From the NCBI RefSeq assembly GCF_042100115.1, contig NC_091280.1, positions 310,001 to 374,000 of the forward strand: a stretch of 64,000 nt of DNA, in the 5' to 3' direction. This document shows, in pieces, positions 1-11,843 of this stretch. Source of the DNA: Alternaria dauci (taxonomy: Eukaryota > Ascomycota > Dothideomycetes > Pleosporales > Pleosporaceae). The notes under the pieces were generated by a model that made no database searches, was not told where the DNA came from, and saw only the letters and a program-made list of their open reading frames with translations. The translations under genes were made by a program, and so were the position numbers. Position 1 is the first letter of the stretch. Each line of letters starts with the position of its first letter.

Positions 1-56
1 AGGAGCACAGGGATAAGTCGATTCGCCCCTTACTGTCACCAGTCATCGGCATATAC

Positions 57-684
57 TACTCCACTGAGGGGCACTCAGCGTTGTAGGTCCAGTGCAAGTC
101 CATCGCTTGACCCTTGAAGATTGTTACAATCTTCTCGGTCGCCGACTTTGCGCAATCCATGCCTGACATGTTTTGGATCCTGGAAATGGCTTCCACAATG
201 GCGTAGCTTGACGAGTTTATGGCTTGAGCAGGTCCAAACATTGTGTGGGTGGATGGTCTACCAAGCCGCAAGGGAGAACGGTCTTGAAAGTCATCCAATC
301 TAAACGTATATTTTCAAAATGTAGTCAGATCAGGAATAGGGAGGCGAATTACATTAATGAAGAATTATGCAGTAGGCTAATAACCTGTTTGATCGAGCTA
401 ACAGATTCGTCTGGCACCAGCAGCCAATTATTCAAAGAATCGATCAGCCGATCCCGCACGCCCTTGGATGGTAACGAACAGACATAGTCGTATGGTGCCT
501 GAACAATCTGGTTTGCCAGTAAGTTGTATGTCGGATCCTTATACATCTCTACAATTTGCGATCCATTCGATGGAGATGAATCAGATGTCAGCGTTTCCAG
601 TGTCGAGCCTGAGAAGATCGAGTACTCTGGGGATTCACCTGAGCAGGTGGAAGACTCCAGAGAAAGATTGCCAACACCCTCCAT
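57..684 (-). CDS. Geranylgeranyl diphosphate synthase, N-terminal part (runs off left edge)
   Basis: Makes the C20 precursor GGPP from IPP and FPP for the diterpene cyclase in the same cluster. The first exon (353-684) has a Ser-rich leader and then the fungal GGPPS block around APYDYVCSLPSKGVRDRLI. A 53-bp intron (300-352) ends exactly before the exon carrying the first aspartate-rich motif DDFQD, followed by RRG-like 'RLGRPSTHTMFG' and GQAMDLHWTY. This order matches trans-prenyltransferases of the fungal GGPPS type. An apparent TAG at 56-58 is better read as a codon split by an intron: TA joined to a GTATAT donor at position 56, with the acceptor outside the window. The second aspartate-rich motif and the C-terminus lie beyond the edge. 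It is divergently arranged to the acyltransferase at 1149. A cluster-dedicated paralogue is likelier than the housekeeping copy. Confidence 0.85.
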
Positions 685-1148
685 GTCGTTTTTTACTAAG
701 AGATGAATGAATAGTTCAGCTTAAAGTATTTAAAGATGGAAACATTGGAATAGTCAAGCTCTATTCAGACAATTTCATACTCTTATAAACGCTACCTACG
801 AAAAGCATTCCGTATAGTTAGTGGGTAATTCCGGAACTACACCTAACGATAATATTCCGAAGATAGACTGGGCCCGAAATTCCCCGACATAGATAACCTA
901 GATACCATTTCCTGTTCTCTCCGAATTCCGCGAAGGCCAGCTGGTAGATGTTAGCTTGGTATCGATCGGACCTTAGAGTAATATTATGAACGGGAAGCCA
1001 TCTTTTGTGGGCGATAGCTCAGTCGGTACTCTTGATAGGCGCGAGGTCAACATTCAACTACCTCTGTAGCGCGTCCTTTCACCATATACCACTCTTTCTA
1101 CGGTCTAGGGGTATCTTTTACAGATAGCCGCAGACGCCAACTTACAGC
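685..1148. promoter_or_regulatory. Divergent intergenic region between GGPPS and acyltransferase
   Basis: This 464-bp stretch separates two divergent cluster genes, so it must hold both promoters. No coding frame of note is seen and no specific regulator site could be assigned with confidence. A GCTCAGT-containing stretch near 1016 looks like a tRNA A box but does not fold into a tRNA. Confidence 0.5.
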
Positions 1149-2721
1149 ATGCCCGATCATATCGCAACTTTATCCCTTTCCGACCAGGAACAGCCCTTGG
1201 CGTACACTCTTATGTGGTTGACCTTCAAGGTTAACGACCCAGACGCTGCCGTCAAAGCTATGCGTGATGGTCTCAATAAAACGGCCACCCAATTACCATT
1301 TCTTTCTGGCGATGTATGGGAGGATGCATTCGACGGCAACAAAACCAAGACCTCTTGGTCCGACGAGGGACCATTGACTGTCCCATTCGATGAGATCCCT
1401 GGCCATGACTTGCCAAGTCATGATGAGCTCGACGCAGGTGGGATGTTACTTCATGAGATCAAGGGTCATGATTTCTACGGTCCTCACTTGACATCGCTCA
1501 TGCAAAAGAAGAGGAAGCCCGCGTTATACACAGCCTACACAAAGATTCGAGGCGGCCTTATATTCCTTACTGCAGTACATCACGGTTACGCAGATGGGGC
1601 CGGGCGTGATGTCATCATCAATTTCATCGCTCGCCACATTAACGGTATCTCTATGGAGGATTATCCTGTCGACCCTATGGAACCGATCAACTGGGAGACA
1701 AAACTTCGCGACATAACGAGAAAGACCCTTGCAGCTACCAACAACATGCTGAAAGCTCCGAGTTTGACCACTATATCTCACAGCCCCTCGTTGCTTAGTG
1801 ATGATATCCATGGATCCAATTCAGCAGTCAAGGGTGTACTGTTTCGCTGGTCTGTTCGGAAGCTCTCAGCTATGCGAGGTGAGCTGCTTAAGCAAACAAG
1901 TCAGCCATTTACTCTTAGCACCATGGTTATTGCGCTGCTATGGAGTCTGATTCTGACAGCATGGGCTCACACATCGGAGGGTTCTCTACAAGGCCAATAC
2001 TCCAACCTATATATGGCCTACGATCTCCGACAGTTTCTCGAAAAAGCAGGATTCATGGAAAAGAACTCGCGGGTTAGGAACTTCAACTCGTTCTTAAAGC
2101 CTCGGCCTAGCCTGAGTTTTGACTCTATTAGAGCAATGGAGAAAAGGATTATTGCCATGAAGTTGGAAGGCAAGAGTGCTGAATGCCCAGCGATCCTACC
2201 CAGCATCCTCGATGATTTAACCGAGAGCTTGAATCAGAGGAACGCAGACTATCCCTTGTATCGTTGGGCTTCGAAGCAGCCAGTTCCTTCTGAGTTTGAC
2301 TATTCTCAGATGCGCGACTTGAGCTTTCATTTCAAAGGCACAAACTTCTGCGTGGCTAATTGGAGCTCGTACAACACACAGATTGACTTTGGACCTAACC
2401 TCGGGCATTATCCCAGTCATGTTCGTGTCATGCCAGTTACTCTTGATGGAATTGCCATTTTCCTGCCTAGATACAGGCATAAAGAATGCAGTCCGGAACA
2501 GCCAGATCGATTTGAGTTCATGCTGAATTTGAAATCTGCCCATAGTAAGTCTTGGTTTCCATCGTCACCCCGTCAATGCTGGAGAGATTGATCATTCTGA
2601 CCTGATTTTACCCTCAACTCTTGCTACATTGTAGTGTTCCTACTGGTATTTCGTAGCTAACCTGGACTTTACAGTGGATGTGATCCTCGACAGCCCGCTG
2701 ATCAACCAATTGGCCGTATGA
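1149..2721 (+). CDS. TRI101/BAHD-type O-acyltransferase, copy 1
   Basis: Predicted CoA-dependent O-acyltransferase of the Pfam 'Transferase' family (trichothecene 3-O-acetyltransferase-like), expected to acylate a hydroxyl of the cluster product in the cytosol. The catalytic HxxxD motif is visible as HHGYADGAG near residue 144. The late DFGWG-type structural motif is degenerate (DFGPNLGH, near residue 415). The gene has two exons, 1149-2544 and 2675-2721, with a GTAAGT donor and ACAG acceptor. The exon lengths sum to 481 codons. If the intron is not removed, the frame ends after a nonsense tail at 2591. A paralogue at 24300 has the same architecture and the same intron phase. The frame is free of lesions. 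The acyl donor and acceptor cannot be read from the sequence. Confidence 0.85.
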
Positions 2722-3553
2722 TTAACTCTCCCCTCAATTATTGAAAGGCTTCCGCCAGGTCATTCCATGAAAATAAGCCATGTCAAAATGCAAGGATAAA
2801 AGTTACATCATTTCCCACCCAATTTAGCGCATTGTAGATGTCTCAGCAACATTTTAAGTCAAATCTCGCCACGTTGCACTCCTCAAACCCCCGAATCGAT
2901 CGATGCCTCTTCTTGGTATTACTCACCAGCGCTATCATCTCTTAGTCGCACAGCTTCGTTATCCGTGAGCTTGCAAAACTCATTCACGTGATATCTTCGG
3001 CTAGTCTACGGCACATTCGGAGACTTTGTTGCCGGAAACCCAAGCACATCGTATATCGAAAACAAATACGAAAAAGGAACATGAGAGAAAGCATGAGGTA
3101 GCAATCTCCTAAGCAGTATTTGAAAAAGTTTTGAACTGTTTACTGCACCTAGGCAGTTTTTCAGCTCCGGCAGATGCACTAGTATTTTTAGTGGAAAATA
3201 TCTTGTAGGAATACTGGAGCTTTGCTGTAAATAGACTGTAGGAAGGAATCTTGATGACACCGCGCGGAGGATTGAGAATTCAGATGCTAATTACTAATAA
3301 CTTTCTGAGTGTTTTGTCATAGTCTTTAGATGCGATCGGCTTTCACTTATCTGATCGGAATTCTCTACATGCAACCTGTTCACCCTTTGGTATTTTTCCT
3401 TTTGGTTCCTTGACATCGTCCAAAGACATCACAATCTTTCTATTTCGCCTCTGCAAAATATACCCCGCCACTGTTGGTGCAATGGCATAGCCCGCCAGAA
3501 TCGCTGCAGCCTATATTGAGCGGCAATCATTGCGGGGTGCTGTAGCAGGATCC
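2722..3553. other. Intergenic, no gene recognised
   Basis: About 830 bp, rather AT-rich, between the acyltransferase and the P450. Only short frames without family motifs are present. It presumably contains the P450 promoter. Confidence 0.5.
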
Positions 3554-5332
3554 ATGAGTTTAGAAAGGCTCGTTGTCGGAGGAACCACTATGGTAAGAAG
3601 CGAAAGTTCTGATGTTAATGACGGATTCAAACTGACTAATGCGCTGCTAGATCATAGGAAACCGGGTAATGCTGTTGATATATAACCTGTACTTTCACCC
3701 ACTCCGCAAATTCCCTGGACCTTTCCTTTATAGGGCAAGCAATGTCCCGTTTATTTTGGACCTGATCAGAGGCATCACGACCTACACCATCCGCGAACTG
3801 CATGAGAAATATGGAAAAGTAGTCCGTGTGAGGCTAGATGAGCTCTCCTTCACTGACCCTCAAGCCTGGAAAGATATCATGGGCTCTCGCAAGAGGGCTT
3901 CGGGGATCAAGTCAGACATGGACAAATACTGACTTTTCTACAGGGGCGTGACTGACGTCACTACCCTCATAAATGCAAGTCATCAAGAGCATGGTCCGCT
4001 CAGGAAACAGTTGTCATATGGTTTCTCGGACGCCGCGCTGAGTGCCCAGGAGTCGATAATTCTCCCGTACTTCGACAAGTTCATACATCGCCTCAAGGAA
4101 GTCAGCGCAGATTCGGCGGGTACGCCTCAACGTATAGAGCTCAACCAGTGGCTCAACTTTCTATTCTTCGATGTAATCGGCGACCTAGCCTTTGGTGAGC
4201 CTTTCGGCTGTCTCGAAAGAGGAAAATACGACTCATGGGTTGCACTCAACGTCCAAAGAATCTTTAATGTCATGTACTTTCTGGCAATAAAGTATCTAGG
4301 GTTTGGTTTCATCATTCCATTGTTTCGGAAGAAGTTGTTGAGAGCAAGGGAGATTCATATGCAGAGAACAAGAGAAAAGCTGGAGAGACGATTGGCGACG
4401 GGCAGTGAAAGACTTGACTTCGTGGAGAGATTAGGAAAGAGAATGGACGAATGGGTGAGTTTTTCGATATCTTAGATATATCTACCCTAATACTTGCAAT
4501 TATTCGACAGAACTAACTGAGCCTGCAAAATTAGGGGGGAGATATGGATAGATTGATGAGCATGACGAGGGGCCTGCTTACAGCCGGTACGGAGACGACA
4601 TCAACAACACTCTCCGGAACAGTATTCCTCGTTCTCACGCATCCTCAAGTATATAAGCGATTGAAAGAGGAAATCAGATCGACGTTCAAGAAGGCAGAGG
4701 ATATCAAATTCTCCTCAGTACATCGCCTTGAGTACATGATTGCAGTCATTAGTGAGGCGATGCGGATGTACCCGGCTGTTTCCCTCGGTCTACCTAGAGA
4801 AGTTCCCGATGGAGGCTGTACGATTGCTGGACACTTTGTACCTCAGCGGGTAAGTACTTTCAACACTCATCAACTGATGCAACGCGACTAATAAATATGT
4901 ACCTAGTCCGCCGTTGGGATTCATCACTATGCAACGTACCGATCACGGGATAATTTCAGTGATCCCGACGACTTCAGACCAGAGAGATGGTTGAAAGAGA
5001 CTGCTAGCGAGGATGACAACCTTGGATGTTTCAAACCCTTCAATTACGGCCCTCGGGATTGCATTGGACAAAAGTAAGTAACCGTCACCCAAAAGCTTTT
5101 GCTTCTACACTTCGAGGGACAATTATTGACTGCCTCTGAAGTCTTGCCAATATGGAGATTAGAACGATTCTTACACGGCTGATATATGAGTTCGATCTGG
5201 AGTTGATGCCCGAGAGCCGCGAGTGGATGCATTGTCAACAGGCGATGCTGGCGTGGAAAAAAAGTCCCGTTAATGATACAAATCAGGCCTATCTATCCCC
5301 GGATAGAAAGCATGAGAAGCGATGTGAATTAG
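3554..5332 (+). pseudogene. Cytochrome P450 (CYP65/isotrichodermin hydroxylase-like), disrupted
   Basis: Would be a membrane-anchored monooxygenase oxidising the diterpene skeleton. Exons inferred: 3554-3592, 3651-4454, 4535-4849, 4907-5073 and 5142-5332. Family marks in order are the post-anchor YNLYFHPLRKFPGP, the I-helix LLTAGTETTSTTL, the K-helix E-x-x-R as SEAMRMYP, the PERW block FRPERW, and the haem loop FNYGPRDCIGQ. Two lesions stand out. An in-frame TGA at 3930-3932 sits just before the conserved FYRG segment, with the same frame resuming directly after it. An A7 run at 5257-5263 shifts the frame: reading one base fewer restores the family C-terminal strand and stops at 5330-5332, whereas the present frame runs on to 5487. 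With the shift corrected the exons sum to 505 codons, a normal P450 length. The tiny first exon is the least certain part. Confidence 0.75.
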
Positions 5333-5923
5333 CCATTCAAAGTCCGGAAACAACCAACAGGAGGGTGAGGATAATACCTTTCATGACGCAGTGCTGCATG
5401 TTATTGGCTGATTGGTTGTGGCTTTACGCCCCATTTGTATCTTATTGTCCGTTTCCGGGACAGGGTTTCTCGGTACACAAGCGGTAACTTTAAGCACTTG
5501 AATAACTCTGCAATAATTCAACCATTAGAGTATTTTTATAACCATGGCTTGAAGCATCAACTTGCTCAGGATTAACTGACTTCGAAAACAAAAAAAGAAT
5601 CACAAGTACAGCAGCTGTTCGATCCTGTCTACAATTTCTCATTGGTCCTATCTCTTACCGCTATCGCAGAGTTTTGGCTCAGCTATCGGATTAAAGCAAA
5701 CCGATTCGGTGCGAAAGGCTGGATCGCTCGGACAATATCTCCGAGGACCCGCTCAGTCACAACACCAAGACAGCGGTGGAGAAACGGCAGTATACCCACT
5801 GCAGCCTCCCTAAAAGTGTTCATTGGGGCGGTTTTCTTTTCTGATAACAAAGCTTCCTCCAGATCGATCCTCGTTATTCTATGCAAAGCAGCAAACTATT
5901 CACCAAGCCAGATCTGTGTCACC
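5333..5923. other. Intergenic between P450 and transporter
   Basis: About 590 bp. A frame open from 5642 into the transporter lacks family motifs upstream of the ATG at 5924, so it is treated as leader sequence. Confidence 0.45.
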
Positions 5924-7814
5924 ATGCCAAGCCTCAAGGACCTCGGGGCCCTGAGGGGAAATTTCACACCGAAACTGCTTCTAATTTACCTCGTCCTGAA
6001 TCTTTCCGTGTTTAGCTTCGGTTTCGACGACACCGTGTATTCAACTATTCAAGCTATGCCTTGTATGTCCCCAATATCATTCAAACAAGCGTACAATTTT
6101 ACGTAGTTCGTTGAACTGACTGTACCCCCTCAATTTGATAGCGTACGCAAAGATGTTTGGAACATATAACGAGGAAACCCAACAATGGGGCTTCAGCGCC
6201 AGACATTTGTCATTCCTCAACTCGCTTGGGCATCCGGCAAAGGTTGTCGGTACTCTTCTGGGCTACGTTGTTGGCGAGAACTTCGGCCGCAAATCATGCT
6301 TCATCGGTATGCAATTCATTGTCATAATAGGCGTTGCCGTGACATACTCTGCCACTACCTATGGCCAGGCCCTCGCTGGCCGCATCATTGTGCAGTTGTA
6401 CTCGGGCGTAGAGAACTGGTTGATCCCTATGCTCTTGGCTGAGCTGTCTCCAGCGCCTATCCGCGGTGCCTCGGTCATTCTCTACGTCCTCAGCCACACG
6501 CTCGGGTCACTGATCTGCTCCTTCATAACCCTGGGTACATCCAAACTTCACGATAATCGCTCATGGCAGATACCGGTTGAGGTCATGTGGCTCTTTCCTG
6601 GCCTGTGCTTAATATTGTCCTTCTTCATCCCAGAGAGCCCTCGCTGGCTGGTCCGGCAAAATCGCAATAGCGAAGCGACCAAAAGCCTCCTACTTATCCA
6701 CGGCTCAGAAAAAGGATTCGATGCCGATGGTGAAACTGCACGATTATCAGCTTCAATTGAGGCCGATAGTTTCACCACTGGATCATGGTCTGACCTACTC
6801 AAGGGAACCAACCTGGTAAGAAAATGTCGCTGCAGCTTTGCGATCTGTCCGGATGCTGACAGTATATAATCATTAGCGACAAATTCACATTGCCCTTGCC
6901 GTGTCTGTGTTTAGTCAATTCACGGGTGGCGCCTTTGTTACACAATATGGGACAATATTCGTCAGGAGCTTGGGGGCATTCGATCCGTTCTCCTGGACGG
7001 TTCTCCTCAGAGTTGCCATGATGATTGGTCCAATGGTGGCTTTTGCTACAATTGACACATTCGGTCGCAGGCCAGTGTATCTTGCCGGTTCCTCGATTGC
7101 ATCTGCCTTGATGTTTGCCATTGGTGGCTTAGGAATTGGCCACGTAACGACGTCGGAAAAAAAGGGCATCATTGCAGCGACTATTCTCTGGGGGCCATGT
7201 TATTGTGGTGCCTTTGGGGCATTGTAAGTCATCCATTATTCTCTTTCTCACCTTAGCCCAGCCCAACATCACGGGATTTACTTCAAAGCCCCAAAGACTA
7301 ACTATGCAAGGGGTGCGGTGATAGCTGCCGAAGTGCCACACCTAAGGCTGCGCGACAAAAGCAACACATTGTCAAGTACGACCCGTATTATCTTTGACTT
7401 TGTCGTCGCCTTCAACTTGCCGTATCTTATGAATGCTCCATATGCAAATCTACAATCAAAAGTCGGTCTGATCTTTGGCTCCACAGCAGCGATCGCCGTG
7501 GGCTGGGCTTATTTCTTCATGCCAGAGCTGCATCAAAGGTCTCTTGAGGAAACAGAAGTAATGTAGGCTGCCCGCGTACCGGCGCGAAAGATGAAAGGTA
7601 AGTTGACGACTCAGCAAGTCAGAACGATCCATTGTGTTTGTTATCCTGGGCTGGTTACTTATTAATGGCATTGCTGATGTTTGTCCCAATAGATTGGAAG
7701 GCTCCCGCTCTTATATCATATGAATCTGGCCTTACAGATGAATCAGGAATGTCATCACAGACCAGAGGTCAACACAATAAGGAAGAGACTGTGGAGAGAA
7801 TAGTACAGGTCTAA
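5924..7814 (+). pseudogene. MFS sugar-porter-type transporter with premature stop near the C-terminus
   Basis: A 12-TM major facilitator of the sugar porter family, at the plasma membrane. It may export the cluster product or import sugar. Start chosen at 5924, where the protein begins with a short cytosolic leader before TM1 (LLIYLVLNLSVFSFGFDDTVYS). Exons: 5924-6062, 6142-6815, 6877-7223, 7311-7597 and 7693-7814, summing to 523 codons. Family marks are GRKS after TM2, the PESPRWLVRQNR loop after TM6, DTFGRRPVY after TM8, and the ARVPARK C-terminal motif. An in-frame TAG at 7564-7566 falls between the last TM and the VPARK motif. It removes about 40 coded residues of the cytosolic tail in exon 5 plus the VPARK segment. 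All TMs would remain, so the truncated protein might still work. Confidence 0.75.
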
Positions 7815-8464
7815 CACTGGAGGATGAGGATTGAGGACACATATATGAATACATGTGTGGTCACTGGCTATAGTGGCGATCATATTGTGGGAGTGGTTAG
7901 TGGCTCACTTGCGTCTATGGGTCATTGCCGCACCACGGACGGGATGAAAGTACAAGTCTAAATGCTAGCTCCCTCGGTGGTGTAGCAAGAAGGCTTCCCC
8001 ATGTATCTGAGCGGTGCGATATCTCTTACAGTAGGTGCTAGGCACACAACACCGTGCAATCGCGCTACTGTACATCTGAGTTCTACGTGTGGTAAGACTC
8101 AGTTAATTTAATACTACTTCGGGTATTGTCTCGCAGCGCTGTCGGGAATGAACATGCCATTTAGCAAATCTCAAATGTGATTGAGTCTATTTGTCAACTT
8201 GGAAGGAAAGTTCGAAGCCTATAAGAGTTGAGCTATTCATGATGATGCTTTGATCGTTACCTCGACGTTTGTTCTGTACTCTCCCTTCTCTATATCCTAC
8301 ATAGGTCACAAGTAGGAATTGGAATGCCTATGCCTCGCGATAGATAATACCAAAACAAGATTAGCTATCTTATGTAGATAACGATGCGCTCGCTTCCAAT
8401 TGCAATATTCCTCACTTTGTTCCAACAATAACTAACTTCTGTTACGATCTTTCCTATAGGAGTA
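7815..8464. other. Convergent 3' intergenic region
   Basis: About 650 bp between the 3' ends of the transporter and the membrane acyltransferase. No coding motif or RNA gene is recognised. Confidence 0.5.
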
Positions 8465-9799
8465 TTACAAATAAACGCCGGAAGGCTCAAGCATGAAATT
8501 AAGTGGCCTATACCTCGTACGAGGAAAAGCAAGCCATGGTAACGTCCATGTGAGCCAGAAAGCCACCCAGGTATATCCAATCGTCTTTGCCATGAGTGAG
8601 TTCGTAACCAAGCCCATCTTCTTGTTCAATTTCTGCACAGCTTCTTCAAATATTAAACCAGCGACCTGAACGAGAAAAAATCGTATCGCGCCGGTCTCGT
8701 GTAAAGGTACTCCAGCGGCCATATCCGGAGGCAAGTGAAGAAGACCCCAGATGAAAAATACAAGAAAAAGCTTCGCATAACGCGTGAAAGTGGACGGGCG
8801 GAAACTCACGATTCGAAAAAGAACCAAGTCGGCATAATCAGATAGGAAGGAACGCCATGATTGATGCCACGTAATCCTACATCAAAGTTAACCTCAATTC
8901 CCTTCAGCTTGATTTAAGCAGCTCACTTACCCTCACCAGTTTCGGAGACTATAGGACTGCTTCAAAGGACCAAACGAGGATGGCCACATGACTGGCTCGC
9001 TCAGGGCCACGACATTAAATATTATAGCTAGGGCGCCATACGGTATTTCGTTGGAGGCAAAGACACAGCCAAGCCATGAAATCGTTGCCATCATCCGCCT
9101 GATAAACTCAAGAAATGTTATTTCTTGGAGGCGAGACAAAAACCTGTCCCTGCTCGGAGCCAGGTCTTCGGACTTTGGTTGTAGGTATGGATCAACGAAC
9201 GCCAAGTAGCCCATCGATAGCATGATGGAAAACATCCGAGATATACAAAATCTCGTTCTTGATGGCACATATTCCGAATTCGTATAGGAGAATGCTGGAA
9301 TATTTCGGCTGGGCTTGGAGGTTTTGATGCGCCGAAAGTTCCATTGCATAGCAAGAGACCATCCCAGGCGACTCAAGAATGTACCGTTGCCAGAGGATCC
9401 TCGAGAGGCGAAAATTAATTCTGGTGTCCCAGATTTGTTCTTAATCACTTTCCCACCGTCTATTGTGTACTCCAGTCTTGACTGAACCAGTAAAGATGTG
9501 ATGTGAAGTGCATGTATCCAGCAACTGGCCGAAAAGAATAACCTCGTGGAAAGATCATCAGAGGCGACCTGAATGGTTCTGTCTCCCAGGAGAGTCAGTA
9601 AAAGAATGATAACGGAGGAGAATATTCGTAATTGAACAGAATCAGCTCTTGTGAAGCCCAAGGTGGCCGTGCTGAGAACTTGCTCGGCGGCAAAGTAGCC
9701 ATCGGCTTGCATAGGGGTCGGATGACTGAGGAGGCGCTCCATGGTGAACAGCGATGCGACTTGATGCGTGACGTTCAATGTGCTCAGGAGGCACAACAT
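8465..9799 (-). CDS. Wax-synthase-like membrane-bound O-acyltransferase
   Basis: Polytopic enzyme of the wax synthase/MBOAT_2 type, the family used for acetylation in fungal terpenoid and meroterpenoid pathways such as pyripyropene. Two exons, 8937-9799 and 8465-8876, are split by a 60-bp intron with a GTGAGG donor and TGTAG acceptor. Together they give 425 codons including the stop. The intron falls inside the family signature: joining the exons creates SLRNWITWHQSW, equivalent to the family's LRxFWxxxWHQ, whose His is the presumed catalytic residue. Several hydrophobic segments are present, including one around FSSVIILLLTL and one around LFLVFFIWGLLHL. The start at 9799 is the first ATG, though ATGs further in are possible. 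No lesion is seen. It is divergent from the PKS remnant at about 10 kb. The substrate is unknown. Confidence 0.8.
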
Positions 9800-10046
9800 T
9801 CATAGGTGCGGATCATTTGCTTTATTGTTATCGCCTTGAGTCGTTTTGAGTTCGGTTCATTAACCTATGGTCAAGTTCGAATGTGTGGACCCTCGCGTCA
9901 TTTTACCTCGGGTTCTTTCGGCGGTTTTCTGTCAGTACAACAGAAACACAATAAGATTTACGAGCCAAATTCAATCGTGAGTTTGATAAGACTTGCACAA
10001 GACAATTACGACTGAACCGATCCTAAAGGCCTTAATATCAATTACA

Positions 10047-11548
10047 ATGGAAGGGAGCAAACCACTTATCGATGAACAGTCGGAAAAGGTTTTCTTTAAA
10101 ATCATATGGGAACCATACCTATCTTTTACGAGCAGCGAAGACAATCGAATTTGCATTGACTGTCAAGGCTTTTCCGATCACATACCATCAAAGGCTGTGT
10201 CTGGTGCTGGTCCGATAAACCAGGAAGAGCATAGTTCGGAGGTGGTCATTTTCGAGAGTCCAAGAAAGACAGCGGAGTTGGGCCATTTCGCGGATGCATT
10301 GGCCAGTCGGCTTCAAGATCGATTCTTTACAATAAGCAAGATTCAGTGGGACTCAGACTTGGATGTGCTGGATGCCAAGGGCAAGAAATGCGTATTCCTG
10401 CTTGATTATTCAGCGCCCTTGCTGGCAGACCTCGACGAGCACGGATTCTACCTCTTGAAGCAGGTGGTCCTAACAGCATCCGAGATTTTTTGGGCCTGTC
10501 CCTTGAGTTCTGCAGAGACTGGTCTTGTTCGAGGATTCTCGCGCGTGATCCGTAACGAAGTTCCTGGGCTACGATTCGTGACTGTCGCGACAGCAAGACA
10601 GCGCGGATCATAGCTAGCCTGGTAGATTCGAAAACCAGCGATGCCGAGTTTACTATTCAAGATGGTGCTATCAAAATCCCACGCTTTTACGAGGATACGT
10701 CCCTTGACAAGGCCATGGTAGACACGAGTCGACATGTCGAGCTTAGACATAATCGAACATACCTTCTATTCGGTGGACTCGGAGGCGTTGGACGAAGTCT
10801 GTCTAGGTTTTTGGTGGCTCGTGGCGCTCGAAATCTTTGCTTCTTGTCCCGGTCGGGCGTCTGCTCTCCAGATGCCACATCTCTTGTCACTGATTTGGAG
10901 AGTCAAGGCGTCACAGTTCAAGTCATCCCTGCAGATGTTGGAGACCAGAAATCCTGCAAGAGTGCGTTGGATTTGTGTCGTGATACGATGCCACCATTGG
11001 GAGGAGTGGTACATGCTGGGATGGTCCTCATAGCTGTACTCTGGAAGAAAATGACATTCCAACAATGGAGCGACTCCCTGAACCTTGGGGTTCAGGGTAC
11101 GAGAAACCTGGATGAACTACTACCAAAAAACCTGGACTTCTTCATTATCCTCAGCTCCTTTTCTGGGATGATTGGCGTCCGAGGGCAGTCAAACTACGCA
11201 TCAACTTGCGCTTATCAGGATGCAATCGCTTGGGCCCGGCACAAAGCAGGCCGAAAGGCCATCAGTCTGGATCTGGGAATGATTGCAGATATCGGGATCC
11301 TTGCGGAAAACCCTGTGCCGAAGCCTGTCCGCGCCTGGATGGATGTATATGGGATTATGGAAGAGAAACTACAACTCATCATTGAGTTTGTTATCAAATG
11401 CCAGCTTGCAGAGAATTGGCATAAGTATCCGCCTCAGATGATCACTGGACTAGCAACTGGTGACAAAGCTCATGCCTCCGGAGTGTCCCCAAGTTATTTA
11501 GAGGATACTCCATTTTCTCGACTTGCCCTGAGAAGCGGAATTGTGTAG
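10047..11548 (+). pseudogene. Ketoreductase-only remnant of a highly reducing polyketide synthase
   Basis: The first part (10047-10612) resembles the linker/pseudo-KR half that precedes the KR in fungal reducing PKSs, including a block at TASEIFWACPLSSAETGLVRGFSR. The second part is a clear KR domain: the Rossmann motif GGLGGVGRSL, then VVHAGM, then the catalytic region ILSSFSGMIGVRGQSNYAS with Ser and Tyr, and Asn in NYA. The two halves are in different frames. Reading upstream of the second frame gives sensible sequence back to about 10590, so a one-base indel lies near 10585-10600. There is no KS, AT, DH, MT, ER or ACP domain anywhere nearby, and the coding signal ends right after the KR. 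It looks like the 3' stump of a lost HR-PKS. A free-standing KR gene is less likely because of the frameshift. Confidence 0.75.
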
Positions 11549-11789
11549 AGTCGCCAACAGGAAAGTAAGCTTTTGTGTAGGAAATTTTCAGATCCAATTC
11601 CTTCGTTACCCTACCTTCTACTTGTAGTCGACTGTAAATAAGCCAGTATGTAGGATTCTTACTATTTTGTCTTTCTTTTGTTTAGATCTTAGGCACCTAT
11701 GTGAATGGGTTAGTCTTCTACGATTGCATGATTTTTGTAAGTTAGGGGGGCGGGGGGGTAATCATCAAAATAGAACTTCTGAAAAGTAA

Positions 11790-11843
11790 AAAATCCTCAA
11801 CGATCTGAACGAACAGCTTCTCCCAAATGAGAGAATTCGCATG
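11790..11843 (+). repeat. Degenerate copy of the 3' end of the AflR-like regulator gene
   Basis: About 50 bp here match the last codons and 3' flank of the regulator at 14.9 kb (minus strand), including the 18-bp core (reverse complement) CTGTTCGTTCAGATCGTT, a shared TTCTC, and AATGAGAGA followed by TTCG. Read in one frame this stretch encodes NDLNEQLLPNERIRM followed by a stop. It may be the C-terminal stump of a second, deleted regulator gene on the plus strand. The rest of 11549-12174 shows only a G-rich run near 11745-11758. Confidence 0.5.

Noticed and set aside
56..58. In-frame TAG in the GGPP synthase
   Set aside because: TA plus GTATAT makes a good splice donor at a place where fungal GGPPS genes can carry an intron; the acceptor would lie outside the window, so a lesion cannot be claimed.
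1008..1080. tRNA-like stretch with GCTCAGT
   Set aside because: No matching acceptor stem and no B box; it does not fold as a tRNA.
3918..3950. A 33-bp intron that would remove the TGA in P450-1
   Set aside because: It has a branch-like TACTGAC and ACAG end, but it is shorter than fungal introns usually are and would delete the conserved FYR residues.
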